A stretch of DNA of 45,469 nucleotides from Bacilli bacterium (GTDB lineage: Bacteria; Bacillota_I; Bacilli_A; ML615J-28; CAG-313), in assembly GCA_017398545.1 (NCBI GenBank), contig JAFQFT010000058.1, positions 1 to 45,469 of the forward strand, in the 5' to 3' direction. Every line of letters starts with the position of its first letter. Position 1 is the stretch's first letter. A model generated the notes under the pieces. That model did no database searches. It saw only the letters and a program-made list of their open reading frames with translations, and was not told the DNA's origin. The position numbers and the translations under genes were made by a program. Positions 16,880 to 26,700 of this stretch are shown piece after piece.

Positions 16880-17842
16880 TTATTCTATATTTAATTTATT
16901 TAAAAAGTTATTAATAGTTTGATCATATTTTTCCATATTATTAATTCTAACCATAGAATGTTTACCTTCATCAAACCATACAAGTTCTTTTATAGTAGAA
17001 CCTGCTTTATCAAAAAGCTTCTCAGCAAAGTCAGGTCTTGAATATAAATCTTTTTTGCTGTGTAACATTAAAAGTGGAACATCTAGTTTATCTATTACAT
17101 CAAGTGGACCAAATTTCATTGAGTGTTTAGTATAATGTTTCATCCAAAAGTTTATTAAATCAATAAATATAAATACTGGTTTTTTCTTTTCAATAAGATT
17201 GTTTTTCATTGATTCATAAAATCTTGGGAACATTCCTTCTGTAACGATTGCTGTAACATATGGACAATTTCTTAATGTTATTGCAAATATTCCACCTGCA
17301 GCACCAATACAAATACCGTGGAAGATAAAGGAATCAATATTATATTCATCATGAATGTGTTTAACCCAATTAGTAATATCTTTACTTTCCTCAAATCCAA
17401 TTGTATTATATTTACCATCACTTAAGCCATGGGCTCTTGGATCTAAAACTAAGACATTACATTTAGCAGCATATGGGATAGCAAAAAAATAACCATATTT
17501 TAAACATTCAGTTCTACCTGATAAAATAACTACACAAGTTTTTTTACCAAAGTCATAATATTCACCATAAAGATTTAATCCTTCACTTACGATATGGACA
17601 TCTTTTTTATATTCTATATTATCCTTGCTCCACTTAAGTCCTATATTATACATTTCAACTGATTGTGGCTCTAAGCTAGATGGAATATCTCTACTCCATA
17701 CTTCTTTTGATACTCTACTTAATGTTTTAGTATATACTAAGTACGATGCAATAACATAAGTTAAAATCATCATAAAAAGTCCAGAAGCAAGTAATATAAC
17801 AACAATCCATATGAATATTGGATGCGTAATAATATCTAACAT
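16880..17842 (-). CDS. Membrane-anchored alpha/beta hydrolase with cysteine at the nucleophile elbow
   Basis: Protein of 320 aa, last gene of the fakB operon. A membrane helix spans about 9-36. The hydrolase core shows VLDPRAHGLSDG (about 132-143) and the elbow HGICIG, where the usual Ser of GxSxG is Cys178; the codon reads TGT in the DNA, so this is not a mistranslation of the frame. Candidate acid Asp265 (HSKKDLYS) and His295 (DEGKHS) complete the triad. A Cys nucleophile is known in dienelactone hydrolase and some other members of the fold, so the protein may be active with altered chemistry, or have lost esterase function. Its ATG lies 2 bases after the plsC stop, so the two are translated together. 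Substrate unknown; a lipid or acyl ester fits the neighbours (inference). Confidence 0.85.
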   Translation of the reverse strand: MLDIITHPIFIWIVVILLASGLFMMILTYVIASYLVYTKTLSRVSKEVWSRDIPSSLEPQSVEMYNIGLKWSKDNIEYKKDVHIVSEGLNLYGEYYDFGKKTCVVILSGRTECLKYGYFFAIPYAAKCNVLVLDPRAHGLSDGKYNTIGFEESKDITNWVKHIHDEYNIDSFIFHGICIGAAGGIFAITLRNCPYVTAIVTEGMFPRFYESMKNNLIEKKKPVFIFIDLINFWMKHYTKHSMKFGPLDVIDKLDVPLLMLHSKKDLYSRPDFAEKLFDKAGSTIKELVWFDEGKHSMVRINNMEKYDQTINNFLNKLNIE

Positions 17843-17844
17843 TT

Positions 17845-18492
17845 TTATCTTCCTTTCTTTTTGTTCTTTAATATTTCAAGTTCTTCTCTTAATTCTAATG
17901 CTCTATTATAAATATAGTTATTTAATGCAAGACGTTCTTCTTTTTTTGTAGTTTTAGAAGTAACATCCATAAATTTAGATATATCAATTTCTTCACTTAT
18001 AATTACACTTGTACGTTTAAATATTCCATAATTACCATCAGTAATTACTAAAACAATTGGAACATTTGCCCTGTGTGCAATTAGTGTGTAACTTGGCTTA
18101 AACTCATGTATTTTACCATCAGGAGTGTTTTGTCCTTCTGGGAATATTTGAACTAGTTGTCCTTTTTTTAATACATCTGCACATTTATTAATAAAGCTCA
18201 TATTTTTAGTTTCTCTATTTGCTTCAATAGCACCAAAAAATTTCATTCCAAATCTTGTAATTTTGCTTTTAAATGGAATTTCTGATGCAACAACATTTAG
18301 TTTTCTAGGGAATACTACAAATGATGTAAGTACATAATCAAACATGTTAAAGTGATTTGTAATAATTAATTTACCACCTTTTAAAAGGTGTGTATTTTTT
18401 TTATCAACATAATAAGTTTTTCTTTTAAAGAACAATAGTTGTAATGGATAACCAGTTATTAACCCTATTGTTCTAAAAATATCATATAACAT
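17845..18492 (-). CDS. plsC: 1-acyl-sn-glycerol-3-phosphate acyltransferase-type protein (PlsC family)
   Basis: Acyltransferase of 215 aa, close to the usual length. It carries the catalytic HX4D box as NHFNMFD (His47, Asp52), a substrate-binding block IFPEGQNTPDG (about 116-126), and a basic C-terminal tail (KNKKKGR). It should add an acyl chain to lysophosphatidate to make phosphatidate at the inner face of the membrane. The start codon overlaps the stop of the upstream MFS gene by one base (TAATG) and the downstream hydrolase begins 2 bases after its stop. In this operon FakB-FakA would supply acyl-phosphate; PlsC enzymes use acyl-ACP or acyl-CoA, so PlsX/PlsY would be needed elsewhere. 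Family assignment is firm; acceptor specificity is inferred. Confidence 0.88.
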   Translation of the reverse strand: MLYDIFRTIGLITGYPLQLLFFKRKTYYVDKKNTHLLKGGKLIITNHFNMFDYVLTSFVVFPRKLNVVASEIPFKSKITRFGMKFFGAIEANRETKNMSFINKCADVLKKGQLVQIFPEGQNTPDGKIHEFKPSYTLIAHRANVPIVLVITDGNYGIFKRTSVIISEEIDISKFMDVTSKTTKKEERLALNNYIYNRALELREELEILKNKKKGR

Positions 18493-19841
18493 TATTTAAT
18501 CACTTCTTTCTCTTTTCCCATTAATGAAATATCTTGGTTAAATTTATAAGACATTATAAAACCAATTACACAAGTAAGACTTGCAATAATAGGCAATAAC
18601 CAAATACAGTCAAAACGTTTTAATGCAACCAATATAATACCTGTTGCGATTCCTGCAGCAATACCTTCAAATACGCCTTGAACGGCAAAGTACATTGCAG
18701 AAACTGTTTTACCAGTTCTTTGATATTCAAGTTCTGCAATATTAGATGGTACTGAATATGTAATAGAGAAAAATGCTCCAATTGAAAATGATATAAATAT
18801 ACCACCAAGTACTGCAACTATATGAAGTCCAAGTGGAGTTAAATTAAATGGATTAAAATAACAGAATAATAGAACAAGCATTCCTATTGCAAAAACAGAT
18901 AAAACAAATCTATACGCAAAACCAAGTCCTCGTTTTTTCATAAACTTATTATATGCCATAATTGTAAGAGGAACAGGTGCAAAACTAGATGCCATAACAA
19001 CAGTCATATTAAGACCAGTAGAAGAGAAAACTTCATTTATACCACCTAAAAATAGCTGTAATCCTATTGTAACAATGCTTATTGTAAACATCCAATAAAT
19101 AAACGTTTTATTTGTTAACGAGCATTTAAACGCTTGTTTTAAAGTAATTCGTTCTTGTTCCTCATTGTTTGTGTTATTCTCAACATCATCATTATTAACA
19201 TTTTCTTTTAACATAAAGAATGGAATTAACATTGTAAGTGAAAGTGGTAAGAAAATTAACGCAATAATTCTAATATTAAATTTCATTCCAATAAAGATTG
19301 GAATAAGAGCAAATCCAAGTGAGAAATAAACTACGTCAAAGATTGATTTAACATTTGATAAAAACATTACATCTTTTTCGGTTGCACAAACTTCTCTAAA
19401 TGTTGCATAATAAGTTAACATAGTTAGTGTATAAAATGAATAGAATAAACATAATATTACACCAAACCAAACTGTATTAAGAATAGTCGCAGAATTATTA
19501 AGTGGTATTAAGAATAATACAAATGTAATAATTGTAGGAATAACACCAATTAATAATCCCATTTTACGACGACCAAATTTACATTTAATTTTATCAATTA
19601 AATATGCGAAGGGTAAATCAATAAATCCATCTAATGCTTTTGCAAAAAAAGCAAGCACTGTCCAAAGAGCATATACTACAATATCTTTATTAAGATATGT
19701 CCATTGTTCAACGTTTTTTTCAAAACCGCCAGTCATTAGAGCACTACATAAATACGATCCCATAAATAAAGATAGCATATTAATACCAAGCCCAGCACAT
19801 CCATAAAGAATTAATTGTTTTTTACTTGTAAATTTTCTCAT
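18492..19841 (-). CDS. MFS transporter of the glycoside/cation symporter (MelB-like) type
   Basis: Polytopic membrane protein of 449 aa with about 12 hydrophobic segments and a charged central loop (about 208-232, rich in Asn/Glu). The segment FFAKALDGFIDLPFAYLIDK (65-84), followed by GRRKMG, matches the conserved ALDGxxDxxxxxxxD...GRR motif of the GPH/MFS_2 family. That family covers melibiose-type sugar:cation symporters and also lysophospholipid carriers. It sits between fakA and plsC, overlapping plsC by one base; by analogy with the LplT/Aas pairing a lysolipid or fatty acid related cargo is possible, but nothing in the sequence proves it. The ribosome binding site is weak (AAAGAGA), which suggests translational coupling to fakA, 12 bases upstream. 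Confidence 0.85.
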   Translation of the reverse strand: MRKFTSKKQLILYGCAGLGINMLSLFMGSYLCSALMTGGFEKNVEQWTYLNKDIVVYALWTVLAFFAKALDGFIDLPFAYLIDKIKCKFGRRKMGLLIGVIPTIITFVLFLIPLNNSATILNTVWFGVILCLFYSFYTLTMLTYYATFREVCATEKDVMFLSNVKSIFDVVYFSLGFALIPIFIGMKFNIRIIALIFLPLSLTMLIPFFMLKENVNNDDVENNTNNEEQERITLKQAFKCSLTNKTFIYWMFTISIVTIGLQLFLGGINEVFSSTGLNMTVVMASSFAPVPLTIMAYNKFMKKRGLGFAYRFVLSVFAIGMLVLLFCYFNPFNLTPLGLHIVAVLGGIFISFSIGAFFSITYSVPSNIAELEYQRTGKTVSAMYFAVQGVFEGIAAGIATGIILVALKRFDCIWLLPIIASLTCVIGFIMSYKFNQDISLMGKEKEVIK

Positions 19842-19853
19842 ATTTTTCTCTTT

Positions 19854-21491
19854 CTACTCAAATGTAATTGTTAAACAATAAACTGATTCATTTGTTTCAA
19901 CACTTGCTACTTCTACATCTAAGTTTAATTTTAAAATTAAATCTATAATATATTCAATATATTCATTAGTTATATTAATACCATAATAAAGTGTAATAAC
20001 ACTATAATCATTATTTTCTAAAATATCTTTGACAGTTTCAACAGTTACATTATCAAGTGAGTTAGATATATTAAGTATTTTTTGATTGCTAAGTGCAAAA
20101 AATTCATTTTCTTTAACTTGTTTTCTACCATACTTAAAATCTTTGTTTGCTTGATAAATACATAATTGGTAAATTCTAGAAATTGTATCATTAACTACTT
20201 GAATTGCATTATCAATTGAATCCTCATAATCTATCATTAATAATGATGCATAACATTCTACAATTGATCTACAGTTTAATACTGTAACTTTAGCTTTCTT
20301 ATACATACTACCTGCTTTCATTGATGTTAAAATTGAGTTAGAACTATTAGGGAATACTAATATTTTCTTAGCTTTAACTAAACTAAATGCATCAATAAAA
20401 TCTTGAGCAGAAGGTGCTATATCACTTTTAATTACAACATCAGATCCTATTTCAAATAACTTTTGTTGCATAAATGAATTATTTGCAACAGATACAATTG
20501 CAAATTCAGGAACATCATCTGTTTCATTATATAAAAACTTTTTATCTTCTACAAAATCAGTATTATTTTGAATATTTTGCACTGTCATATTTTCTATTTT
20601 AATCTTTAAAAACTCACCATATTCTTGACAAAGATCAGTTACTTCACCTATTTGATGAGCATGAATATGAAGTTTTACTTTATCTTTTTCTTGCGTAGTT
20701 ACAATTGATTTTCCAACTTTATCTAATTTTTTATTAAAGTCTTTCAAATTAAAATCAGATATATCAATTGTAAGTTGTAATACCCCTTCAATACAATAAC
20801 CATATTCAAATTTAGTTTCTTTATTAAATAAGGACAAGTCAATATATTCTTCTTTAATAGTTTCTTCAATTTCTTCTATTTCTTCTCCTCTTAAATACTT
20901 TGATATACCTTCAAAGAAATATACCATACCAGCACCACCAGAATCAACAACACCAGCTTTTTTTAGAATTGGTAAAAATTCAGGAGTTTTTTCAAGTGAG
21001 ATTTTAGCAGCATTTAAGAATATATCAAACAATTCATCAAAGTTATCAATTGGTAGTTTTTCAATAACTGCTTTTGTAGCATCTTTTAAAACAGTAAGAA
21101 TCGTTCCTTCTACAGGTTTTGCAACAGAAGCATATGCGAAGTTAACCCCACTTCCAAGTGCTAACGCAAAACTTTTGCAATTAATTTCTGTTTTATCTTT
21201 CAAGCCTTCTGCAATTCCTTTAAAGAACTGCGAAACAATTACACCTGAATTACCACGCGCACCAAATACAGTTCCAGTTGCAAAACAACTTATTACCTCA
21301 TTAAGAGTTGCATTTTTATTTTTGATTGCTTCATAACCATATTTTAATGTCATAACCATATTTGTACCAGTATCTCCATCAGGAACTGGGAATACATTTA
21401 AATCATTAACTATGTTACGATGCTTATCAAGATTTTTTATTCCGCTTTCAATTAAATCTATAAAGATTAAATTGTCTATTTTTAATAACAT
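19854..21491 (-). CDS. fakA: Fatty acid kinase FakA (DAK/DhaL-domain protein)
   Basis: Protein of 545 aa, the size of known FakA/YloV proteins. The N-terminal DhaL-type kinase domain (about 8-200) contains FPVPDGDTGTNM (34-45), in which Asp38 and Asp40 would bind magnesium-ATP, then GARGNSGVIVSQ (77-88) and VVDSGGAGM (181-189). The middle and C-terminal domains (about 210-545) include HIHAHQIGE and the family's FPNSSNSI segment. FakA phosphorylates fatty acids held by FakB, giving acyl-phosphate for membrane lipid synthesis. The partner gene fakB lies 17 bases upstream in the same operon, which strongly supports this role over a dihydroxyacetone kinase function. The ribosome binding site is AAGGT. 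Stop TAG. Confidence 0.92.
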   Translation of the reverse strand: MLLKIDNLIFIDLIESGIKNLDKHRNIVNDLNVFPVPDGDTGTNMVMTLKYGYEAIKNKNATLNEVISCFATGTVFGARGNSGVIVSQFFKGIAEGLKDKTEINCKSFALALGSGVNFAYASVAKPVEGTILTVLKDATKAVIEKLPIDNFDELFDIFLNAAKISLEKTPEFLPILKKAGVVDSGGAGMVYFFEGISKYLRGEEIEEIEETIKEEYIDLSLFNKETKFEYGYCIEGVLQLTIDISDFNLKDFNKKLDKVGKSIVTTQEKDKVKLHIHAHQIGEVTDLCQEYGEFLKIKIENMTVQNIQNNTDFVEDKKFLYNETDDVPEFAIVSVANNSFMQQKLFEIGSDVVIKSDIAPSAQDFIDAFSLVKAKKILVFPNSSNSILTSMKAGSMYKKAKVTVLNCRSIVECYASLLMIDYEDSIDNAIQVVNDTISRIYQLCIYQANKDFKYGRKQVKENEFFALSNQKILNISNSLDNVTVETVKDILENNDYSVITLYYGINITNEYIEYIIDLILKLNLDVEVASVETNESVYCLTITFE

Positions 21492-21508
21492 ATATATAAC
21501 CTTACTTT

Positions 21509-22444
21509 TTATGCGATTTTTTCAATTGCGCTAGCTAATGTTTCCTTTTCAAATTGTAAATCACTTGTAACAGGATTTCCAAGGAAATAAGCACAAATCA
21601 TACCTGGTCCTATATTTGTTCCACATCCGCTAAACACATCACTTACAAATACTTTTTTAAAGTTGCATGATGCTTCAAATTTTTCTTTTAATAAATTTGC
21701 ATAATTATCTCTATCACTATGCATAATAAATAAATATTTTTTATCCATATCAACAGCTAAAGCTTTAACATACTCTACTGTTGCATCCATTGCTTTTTTA
21801 ATTCCTTTAACTTTAGCAAGAACTGTTACATAACCATCACTATTAGAATCCCCCATCGGTTTAATGCCTGCAAAGTTCCCCATGATTGCTTTACCTTTTG
21901 AAATTTGTCCACGTCGTGCTACAAATGTTAAATCATCAATAGGTCCCATTTGATGAACTCTTGATTTAGTTTCTTCTAAATAGTTTATAACTTCCTCAAA
22001 TGATTTTCCTTCTTTTTGAAGTTCTAATGCATAACATACTAAAAGACCAAATGATCCTGACATTCTAGTAGTATCTAAACAATAAATTTCAGCATCACTA
22101 ATTTCTTCTTTAACACGTTTAGCAGCTAGGCTTGCAATACTAAATGTACCACTAATTTTAGAAGAAATTGACATACTTAAAACTTTATATCCTAGTTCAA
22201 CATATTTCTTAAATGTTTGATAATAATCTTCAGGTGTTCCAGCAGCACTACTTACTTGATTTTTCTTATTACTAAGTGTTTTGTAAAATTCATCTTTAGA
22301 AATATTCTCCCAATCAAGTCTTGTCTTAATACTATTACCATTAATTTGAACATAACCCATAATATAGTCTTCTAATCCAAAATAATCCCTTATTTCTTTT
22401 GATAAATCACATGTTACATCAGGAAGAATTATAAATTTACTCAT
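21509..22444 (-). CDS. fakB: DegV-family fatty acid-binding protein FakB
   Basis: DegV-family protein of 311 aa, slightly longer than the typical 280-290. Features: N-terminal PDVTCDL (9-15, replacing the more common TDSxxDL), VSSAAGTPEDYY (64-75), the fatty acid carboxylate-binding region SMSISSKISGTF (90-101), and ARRGQISKGKAIMGNFAGIK (176-195), a clear version of the GRISKxxAxxGxxLxIKP block. FakB proteins bind a free fatty acid and present it to FakA. First gene of the operon fakB-fakA-MFS-plsC-hydrolase, with a good ribosome binding site (GAGGT) and promoter candidates just upstream. Chain-length or saturation preference cannot be deduced. Ordinary genomes often carry several fakB genes; only one is seen here. 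Confidence 0.9.
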   Translation of the reverse strand: MSKFIILPDVTCDLSKEIRDYFGLEDYIMGYVQINGNSIKTRLDWENISKDEFYKTLSNKKNQVSSAAGTPEDYYQTFKKYVELGYKVLSMSISSKISGTFSIASLAAKRVKEEISDAEIYCLDTTRMSGSFGLLVCYALELQKEGKSFEEVINYLEETKSRVHQMGPIDDLTFVARRGQISKGKAIMGNFAGIKPMGDSNSDGYVTVLAKVKGIKKAMDATVEYVKALAVDMDKKYLFIMHSDRDNYANLLKEKFEASCNFKKVFVSDVFSGCGTNIGPGMICAYFLGNPVTSDLQFEKETLASAIEKIA

Positions 22445-22485
22445 ACTTTTAACCTCACTTTTAAAAAATAAAATTCATTTAATAT

Positions 22486-22518
22486 ATTTTATCATATTTT
22501 GTCGATAAAGTAAAGCAA
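22486..22518 (-). promoter_or_regulatory. Candidate promoter(s) of the fakB operon
   Basis: Two overlapping minus-strand candidates: TTGCTT (22518-22513), 16 bases, TATGAT (22496-22491); and TTTACT (22514-22509), 17 bases, TAAAAT (22491-22486). Both lie 40-75 bases upstream of the fakB ATG, downstream of the azlD terminator. I cannot choose between them, and no clear repressor-type operator is visible. Confidence 0.45.
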
Positions 22519-22570
22519 TATTAAATACTTATATTTGCCATTTTATTTCTATTCCTTATATATATATATA

Positions 22571-22597
22571 AAAGACTTCATAAAAAATGAAGCCTTT
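22571..22597 (-). terminator. Intrinsic terminator of azlC-azlD
   Basis: On the minus strand, AAAGGCTTCAT and ATGAAGTCTTT form an 11-bp stem (one G-U pair) around a 5-base T loop, followed by TT and alternating TA. It begins 5 bases after the azlD stop codon. Confidence 0.75.
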
Positions 22598-22601
22598 ATT
22601 T

Positions 22602-22916
22602 TTATAATATTAAAATGATTTCAATAATTAATGCTCCTAAACATGCTGCAACTGCAACAAGTGTCAAATTACTTTTCTTTATTGCAACTATTAATGCTAC
22701 ACATAGTCCTGCTATTGCAGAATAAATTGATCCTGTAACATATAATGCAGATGGAAGTGTCATTGCAGCAAGTATAGCATAAGGAATATAATATAAGAAT
22801 GATTTTACATACTTATTAGTAACTTTCTTAGTAATAAGTGAAAATGGAATAGCTCTGATTAAATAGGTAGTAAGTACAACTATTAATAAATATATGAAAA
22901 ATAAATTATTATTCAT
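22602..22916 (-). CDS. azlD: AzlD-type branched-chain amino acid export subunit
   Basis: Small membrane protein of 104 aa with about four hydrophobic segments. The N-terminal pattern TTYLIRAIPFSLI (about 16-28) is the usual TYLxRxxPF signature of AzlD. I place the start at the ATG at 22916 rather than at 22976: the longer reading adds 20 residues that simply read azlC in another frame, and a ribosome binding site (AAGGA) lies 12 bases before 22916. The gene overlaps the end of azlC by 8 bases, so the two are translationally coupled, as is standard. With AzlC it forms a branched-chain amino acid exporter. Confidence 0.88.
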   Translation of the reverse strand: MNNNLFFIYLLIVVLTTYLIRAIPFSLITKKVTNKYVKSFLYYIPYAILAAMTLPSALYVTGSIYSAIAGLCVALIVAIKKSNLTLVAVAACLGALIIEIILIL

Positions 22917-23607
22917 TATTATCACATTCCTTAATCGGGAATAATAACGCACAAATAAGTGCTGCAAAAATTGCACTTAGACTAATAGCAATGCCTGAAG
23001 GAACTAAATTTAAAATTGGGACAAAGAAGAAAAGAATACTAAATACACTTGCTATAATTACAGCAATTAAAACTTTATTGTTTTCTTTTGCAACTGGAGT
23101 GATTATTGCAATAAACATCCCGTATATAGCAAGACATAACGCATGCATTATAAATTCAGGAACTATTACTCCTATTAATGTACCAAGAAGTGTTCCAAGT
23201 GCCCAACCAAAATAAGGTAAAGTACTTAGTCCTAATAAATATATTCTTGATACTTCTTTTTTTATAGAAGCAATAGCGAATATTTCATCCGTAATAAAAA
23301 AAGCTAATAACCACTTCCAAATACCATTAAATTTAGAATCTCTTTTTTGGGAAAGAACAATTCCCATAAAAGCATATCTTACATTAATAGTAAATTGAGT
23401 AACAAACATTTCAAAGTAACGTCCTGGATTTACCATGATACTAATAGCTGCAAGTTGTCCAGCTGAAGTAAGTGTTAGCATTGATATTAATAGTGCTTGC
23501 CAAGAGTTAAGACCAAGTGATACTGCCATAATACCAAATGTAAAAGAAACTGATAAATATCCAAGTCCAATAGGAATTCCATCTTTTAATCCCTTCTTGT
23601 AATTCAT
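22909..23607 (-). CDS. azlC: AzlC-type branched-chain amino acid exporter
   Basis: Integral membrane protein of 232 aa. It begins with GLKDGIPIGLGYLSVSFTFG (5-24), the classic AzlC opening (xxxPxxxGYxPxGxxFG), followed by LTLTSAGQLAAI and further helices. The longer reading that begins at a TTG (23625) overlaps the Shine-Dalgarno GGAGGA itself, so the ATG at 23607 is the better start, 11 bases after GGAGG. AzlC pairs with the small AzlD protein encoded immediately downstream, overlapping by 8 bases. Export of valine/leucine/isoleucine or analogues is known for the family. Relief from excess branched-chain amino acids, such as would arise from extensive peptide uptake, fits the neighbouring protease/Opp genes (inference). 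Confidence 0.9.
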   Translation of the reverse strand: MNYKKGLKDGIPIGLGYLSVSFTFGIMAVSLGLNSWQALLISMLTLTSAGQLAAISIMVNPGRYFEMFVTQFTINVRYAFMGIVLSQKRDSKFNGIWKWLLAFFITDEIFAIASIKKEVSRIYLLGLSTLPYFGWALGTLLGTLIGVIVPEFIMHALCLAIYGMFIAIITPVAKENNKVLIAVIIASVFSILFFFVPILNLVPSGIAISLSAIFAALICALLFPIKECDNNE

Positions 23608-23634
23608 GTTATATAAATCCTCCAATTATTTTAT

Positions 23635-23664
23635 AGTATATCACTTTACATATACTTTTGTAAA
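23635..23664 (-). promoter_or_regulatory. Promoter of azlC-azlD
   Basis: Minus strand: -35 TTTACA (23664-23659), 18-base spacer, -10 TATACT (23640-23635), about 20 bases before the ribosome binding site and azlC start. Each hexamer matches consensus at five of six positions. It lies downstream of the terminator of the large lipoprotein operon. Confidence 0.5.
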
Positions 23665-23684
23665 AGAAAAAGCCTATCACTTTA

Positions 23685-23731
23685 AAGAAAAAAGGATAAT
23701 AGTAAACTGAATTAACAGTTGTACTATTATC
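23685..23731 (-). terminator. Strong intrinsic terminator of the oppF-protease-lipoprotein operon
   Basis: Minus strand: a 10-bp outer stem (GATAATAGTA with TACTATTATC) and an inner 5-bp stem (AACTG with CAGTT) around a 6-base loop, separated by one bulged base, followed by CTTTTTTCTTT. It lies 27 bases after the stop codon of the 1624-aa lipoprotein gene and marks the end of an apparent transcription unit of more than 21 kb. Confidence 0.85.
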
Positions 23732-23757
23732 TCTTTTTAATTTGTTAAATATTGAAA

Positions 23758-26700
23758 TTAATTTGCAGTATTTTCAATATTTAATGTTAATGATGTAGCA
23801 GTATTAGATGAATATACATTATAAGTAATCTTTAAGTAATACTCAACACCAGCTTCAAGATTATATTCAAAATAGAAATCATAACGATATCCAATAAATG
23901 TATTTGAAGAACCACCATCATCATTATATTTTATATAACTTGAACATGCAACATCATCAAATAAGTAACCTCTAGTATCTAATGATCCATTGTTATTAGT
24001 ATAGATACGATAAGTACCAGCTTCAGTAACTGTAAACTTAAAGTATACAGTATAATTACCTTGTTCTAATGATAGATTTGCTGTTTCTGGACCAAATGTA
24101 AATGCTCCAGCAGGACTCTTGCCATCTGCAAAATCAACTAATGTGTTAAATGCAACAGTTACATTTTGTGCATCACCAGTTACAACTAAGAAATATGTTG
24201 TATTTTCAGCAAGTTGAATACCAGTAGTACCAACTAAAGTTCTATCAGCATTATAAACTTCAACTTTTCCACCTTCAACAGTAAAGAAGTGCCATAATTG
24301 TTCAACAGTTGTAAATTGATAATAATGAGTACCGTTTGCTACTAAACTCATACTTTCAGTTAATGATAATGTTTCAGCAGTTGTCCAATATTCACCAGCA
24401 TCAACTTGTGAGAAACTTGCAGTAAATGATGTATTGTAATTAGCAGAAGTATTGTATGCTTTAATCATATATGTACCAGCTTCAAGATTTTCAATATATG
24501 TTGAGCAAGCTTCTGTACCAGCTAGTGTTGCAATTAAAGTTGTCATATCAGCATTATAAACTTCAATAGTCTTACTATTAGAATCACTAATAGATAAAAT
24601 ATCTAATTTATATGTACCACTATTAGCAACATTTACTTGATAATAAACATTAGCACCTTTAGTAAATTCAAGTGTTATTTCTTCACCTATTACATATTCA
24701 AATGGATTATTAGCAGTATAACCTTGAGGATAATTATTAACTGCAAATGACATTGAATTTGTAGATAATTCACTTGAAGACCAGTTTTGAGAAAGAACAA
24801 TGTAATAAGAAGAACCAGCAGTTACTGCTAAATCTACAACTACTGTTGTTTGTGAACAGTTCTTTGTAACTAATTGATTAGTTAATTCAACATCACTATA
24901 AACTTTTACATTTGCCCATGCAGCAGTTTGTAATTTTAATGCATATACTGCAGTTTCAGTTGCATCAAATTTATAAACTAAAGTATGTGCACGTGCTTTA
25001 AAGCTTCCACCAGCTAATACAACATTTTCACCAAATGTATAAGCAATAGCTTCAGTTTCAGCAAAGTCATTATTATATTGATAAACTTCAGCTTTAAATG
25101 TACCCCAAGCTTTATATGAACTATAAGCTAGGTTATAAATTACATAATAAGTAACACCAGCTTCTAATTTAACTCTTGAATCATCAGAAGTTTTAGATAA
25201 TACAGTATTACCATTAGCATCTTCAATTGTAAATCTTCTATAAGAACTTGAAGAAACGCTACCACCAGCTACAGTAACAGCATTACCATCAAATCTAAAG
25301 TAGTAGTAATCTGTTGTAGTTGGAGTAAATACTGCATAGAAGTTTTGGAATTCTTCATTAGTAGTTAAGTTTTCAGCAACAAATCCATTGTTTTCTAATT
25401 CAATCACTAATGCTTCTTCTTTAGTTGAACCAACAGGTAATTCTTCAAAGTATGCATATAAAGTTACATCACCAGTTACACCATTTTCAGGATTAAATTC
25501 ATCAGCATTTTCATCTAACCAATATCTGAAAATATAACCTGATTTTGTAGGAGCTTCAGGCATATTTTCAATAGTCACGCCTGTCCAAACTGAAATAGGA
25601 TCAATTGGTGCAGCACCATCAGTATCAAATGAAATAGTTGCAGGATATAAATATTTAGCATATAATTCAACACTTGCAAGTAATGTATCAGTATCTAATA
25701 CCGCATTTGTGCAAGCAGCATCATAATACCAACCACCGAAATGTCTTAATTCAGTATCAACAGGAGCAAGAGTTTTTAATTCTTCAATTGTAGACATTAC
25801 TGCATTTAGACTTGCATCAACAACTACATTTTCAACATTTTCATCATTAAAGTTTAATGTAACAGTAACAGCAGGTACACCATCATAAATAACAAAGTTA
25901 GATATTACAGCATGGTCATCACCATGGTTACCACTACTATCTTTTTGGTATACAATACGTAATACATCGCCAGCTTTAAATGAATAAGCAAATGAACCAG
26001 TAATATCAATACCATTATATCCAGAACATTTAGATTTATAAACTTCACTACCATTAATTGTAATAGTTAAATAGTCATAATTTGATTCTGAGTTAACAAG
26101 ATAATCTAATGCAGTGAAAGAATCTTTAGCATAAACTAATTCCAAAATAGCTTTAGAGTTACTAACATCATTATTACTACTTACAAATGAATCAGTTTCA
26201 GCATTATAAGTCCATTCATAAGAATTCGATGCACCATTGTTCATTTCAGATAAAACACCAGCAGGAGCAAATCTCTTAACTTTTGCATAAATCACAAGAT
26301 CAGCATTAATTACAGCACCTTCAACATAAGCAGTTTCAAATGTACTATCTGTAAACCAACCTTCAACAATTTCATTAAATCCTTCAGGAACAGTAATTAA
26401 ATATTGAGTTCCTTCAACTACTTCTTCAGTACCTAAAACAGTTTCACCATCCATATAAGTAACAGTATAAACAACTAACCATTTAGCATAAACAGTTGTA
26501 TTTTCAGTAATACCTAAAGTTGCATCAAATGCATTTTCACATGCTTCATCAGTAAACCAACCATCAAATAAGAAGCCATCTTTTAAAGGAGCAGCAGGTA
26601 ATTCAATAGCAACATTAATATCAGTACTAATATTTTCTACTTCACTACCACCTTTAGAATCAAATGATAATACAACAGGATTTCTCCAACCAGCATAAAC

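Noticed and set aside
19854..21491. Dihydroxyacetone kinase annotation
   Set aside because: The full-length architecture and the adjacent DegV/FakB gene fit fatty acid kinase FakA; no DhaK subunit is present.
22917..22976. N-terminal extension of azlD up to 22976
   Set aside because: The extra 20 codons lie wholly in azlC and do not look like AzlD; the ATG at 22916 fits the family and has an upstream AAGGA.
23608..23625. TTG at 23625 as the start of azlC
   Set aside because: The TTG overlaps the GGAGGA ribosome binding site itself; ATG at 23607 is properly spaced from it.
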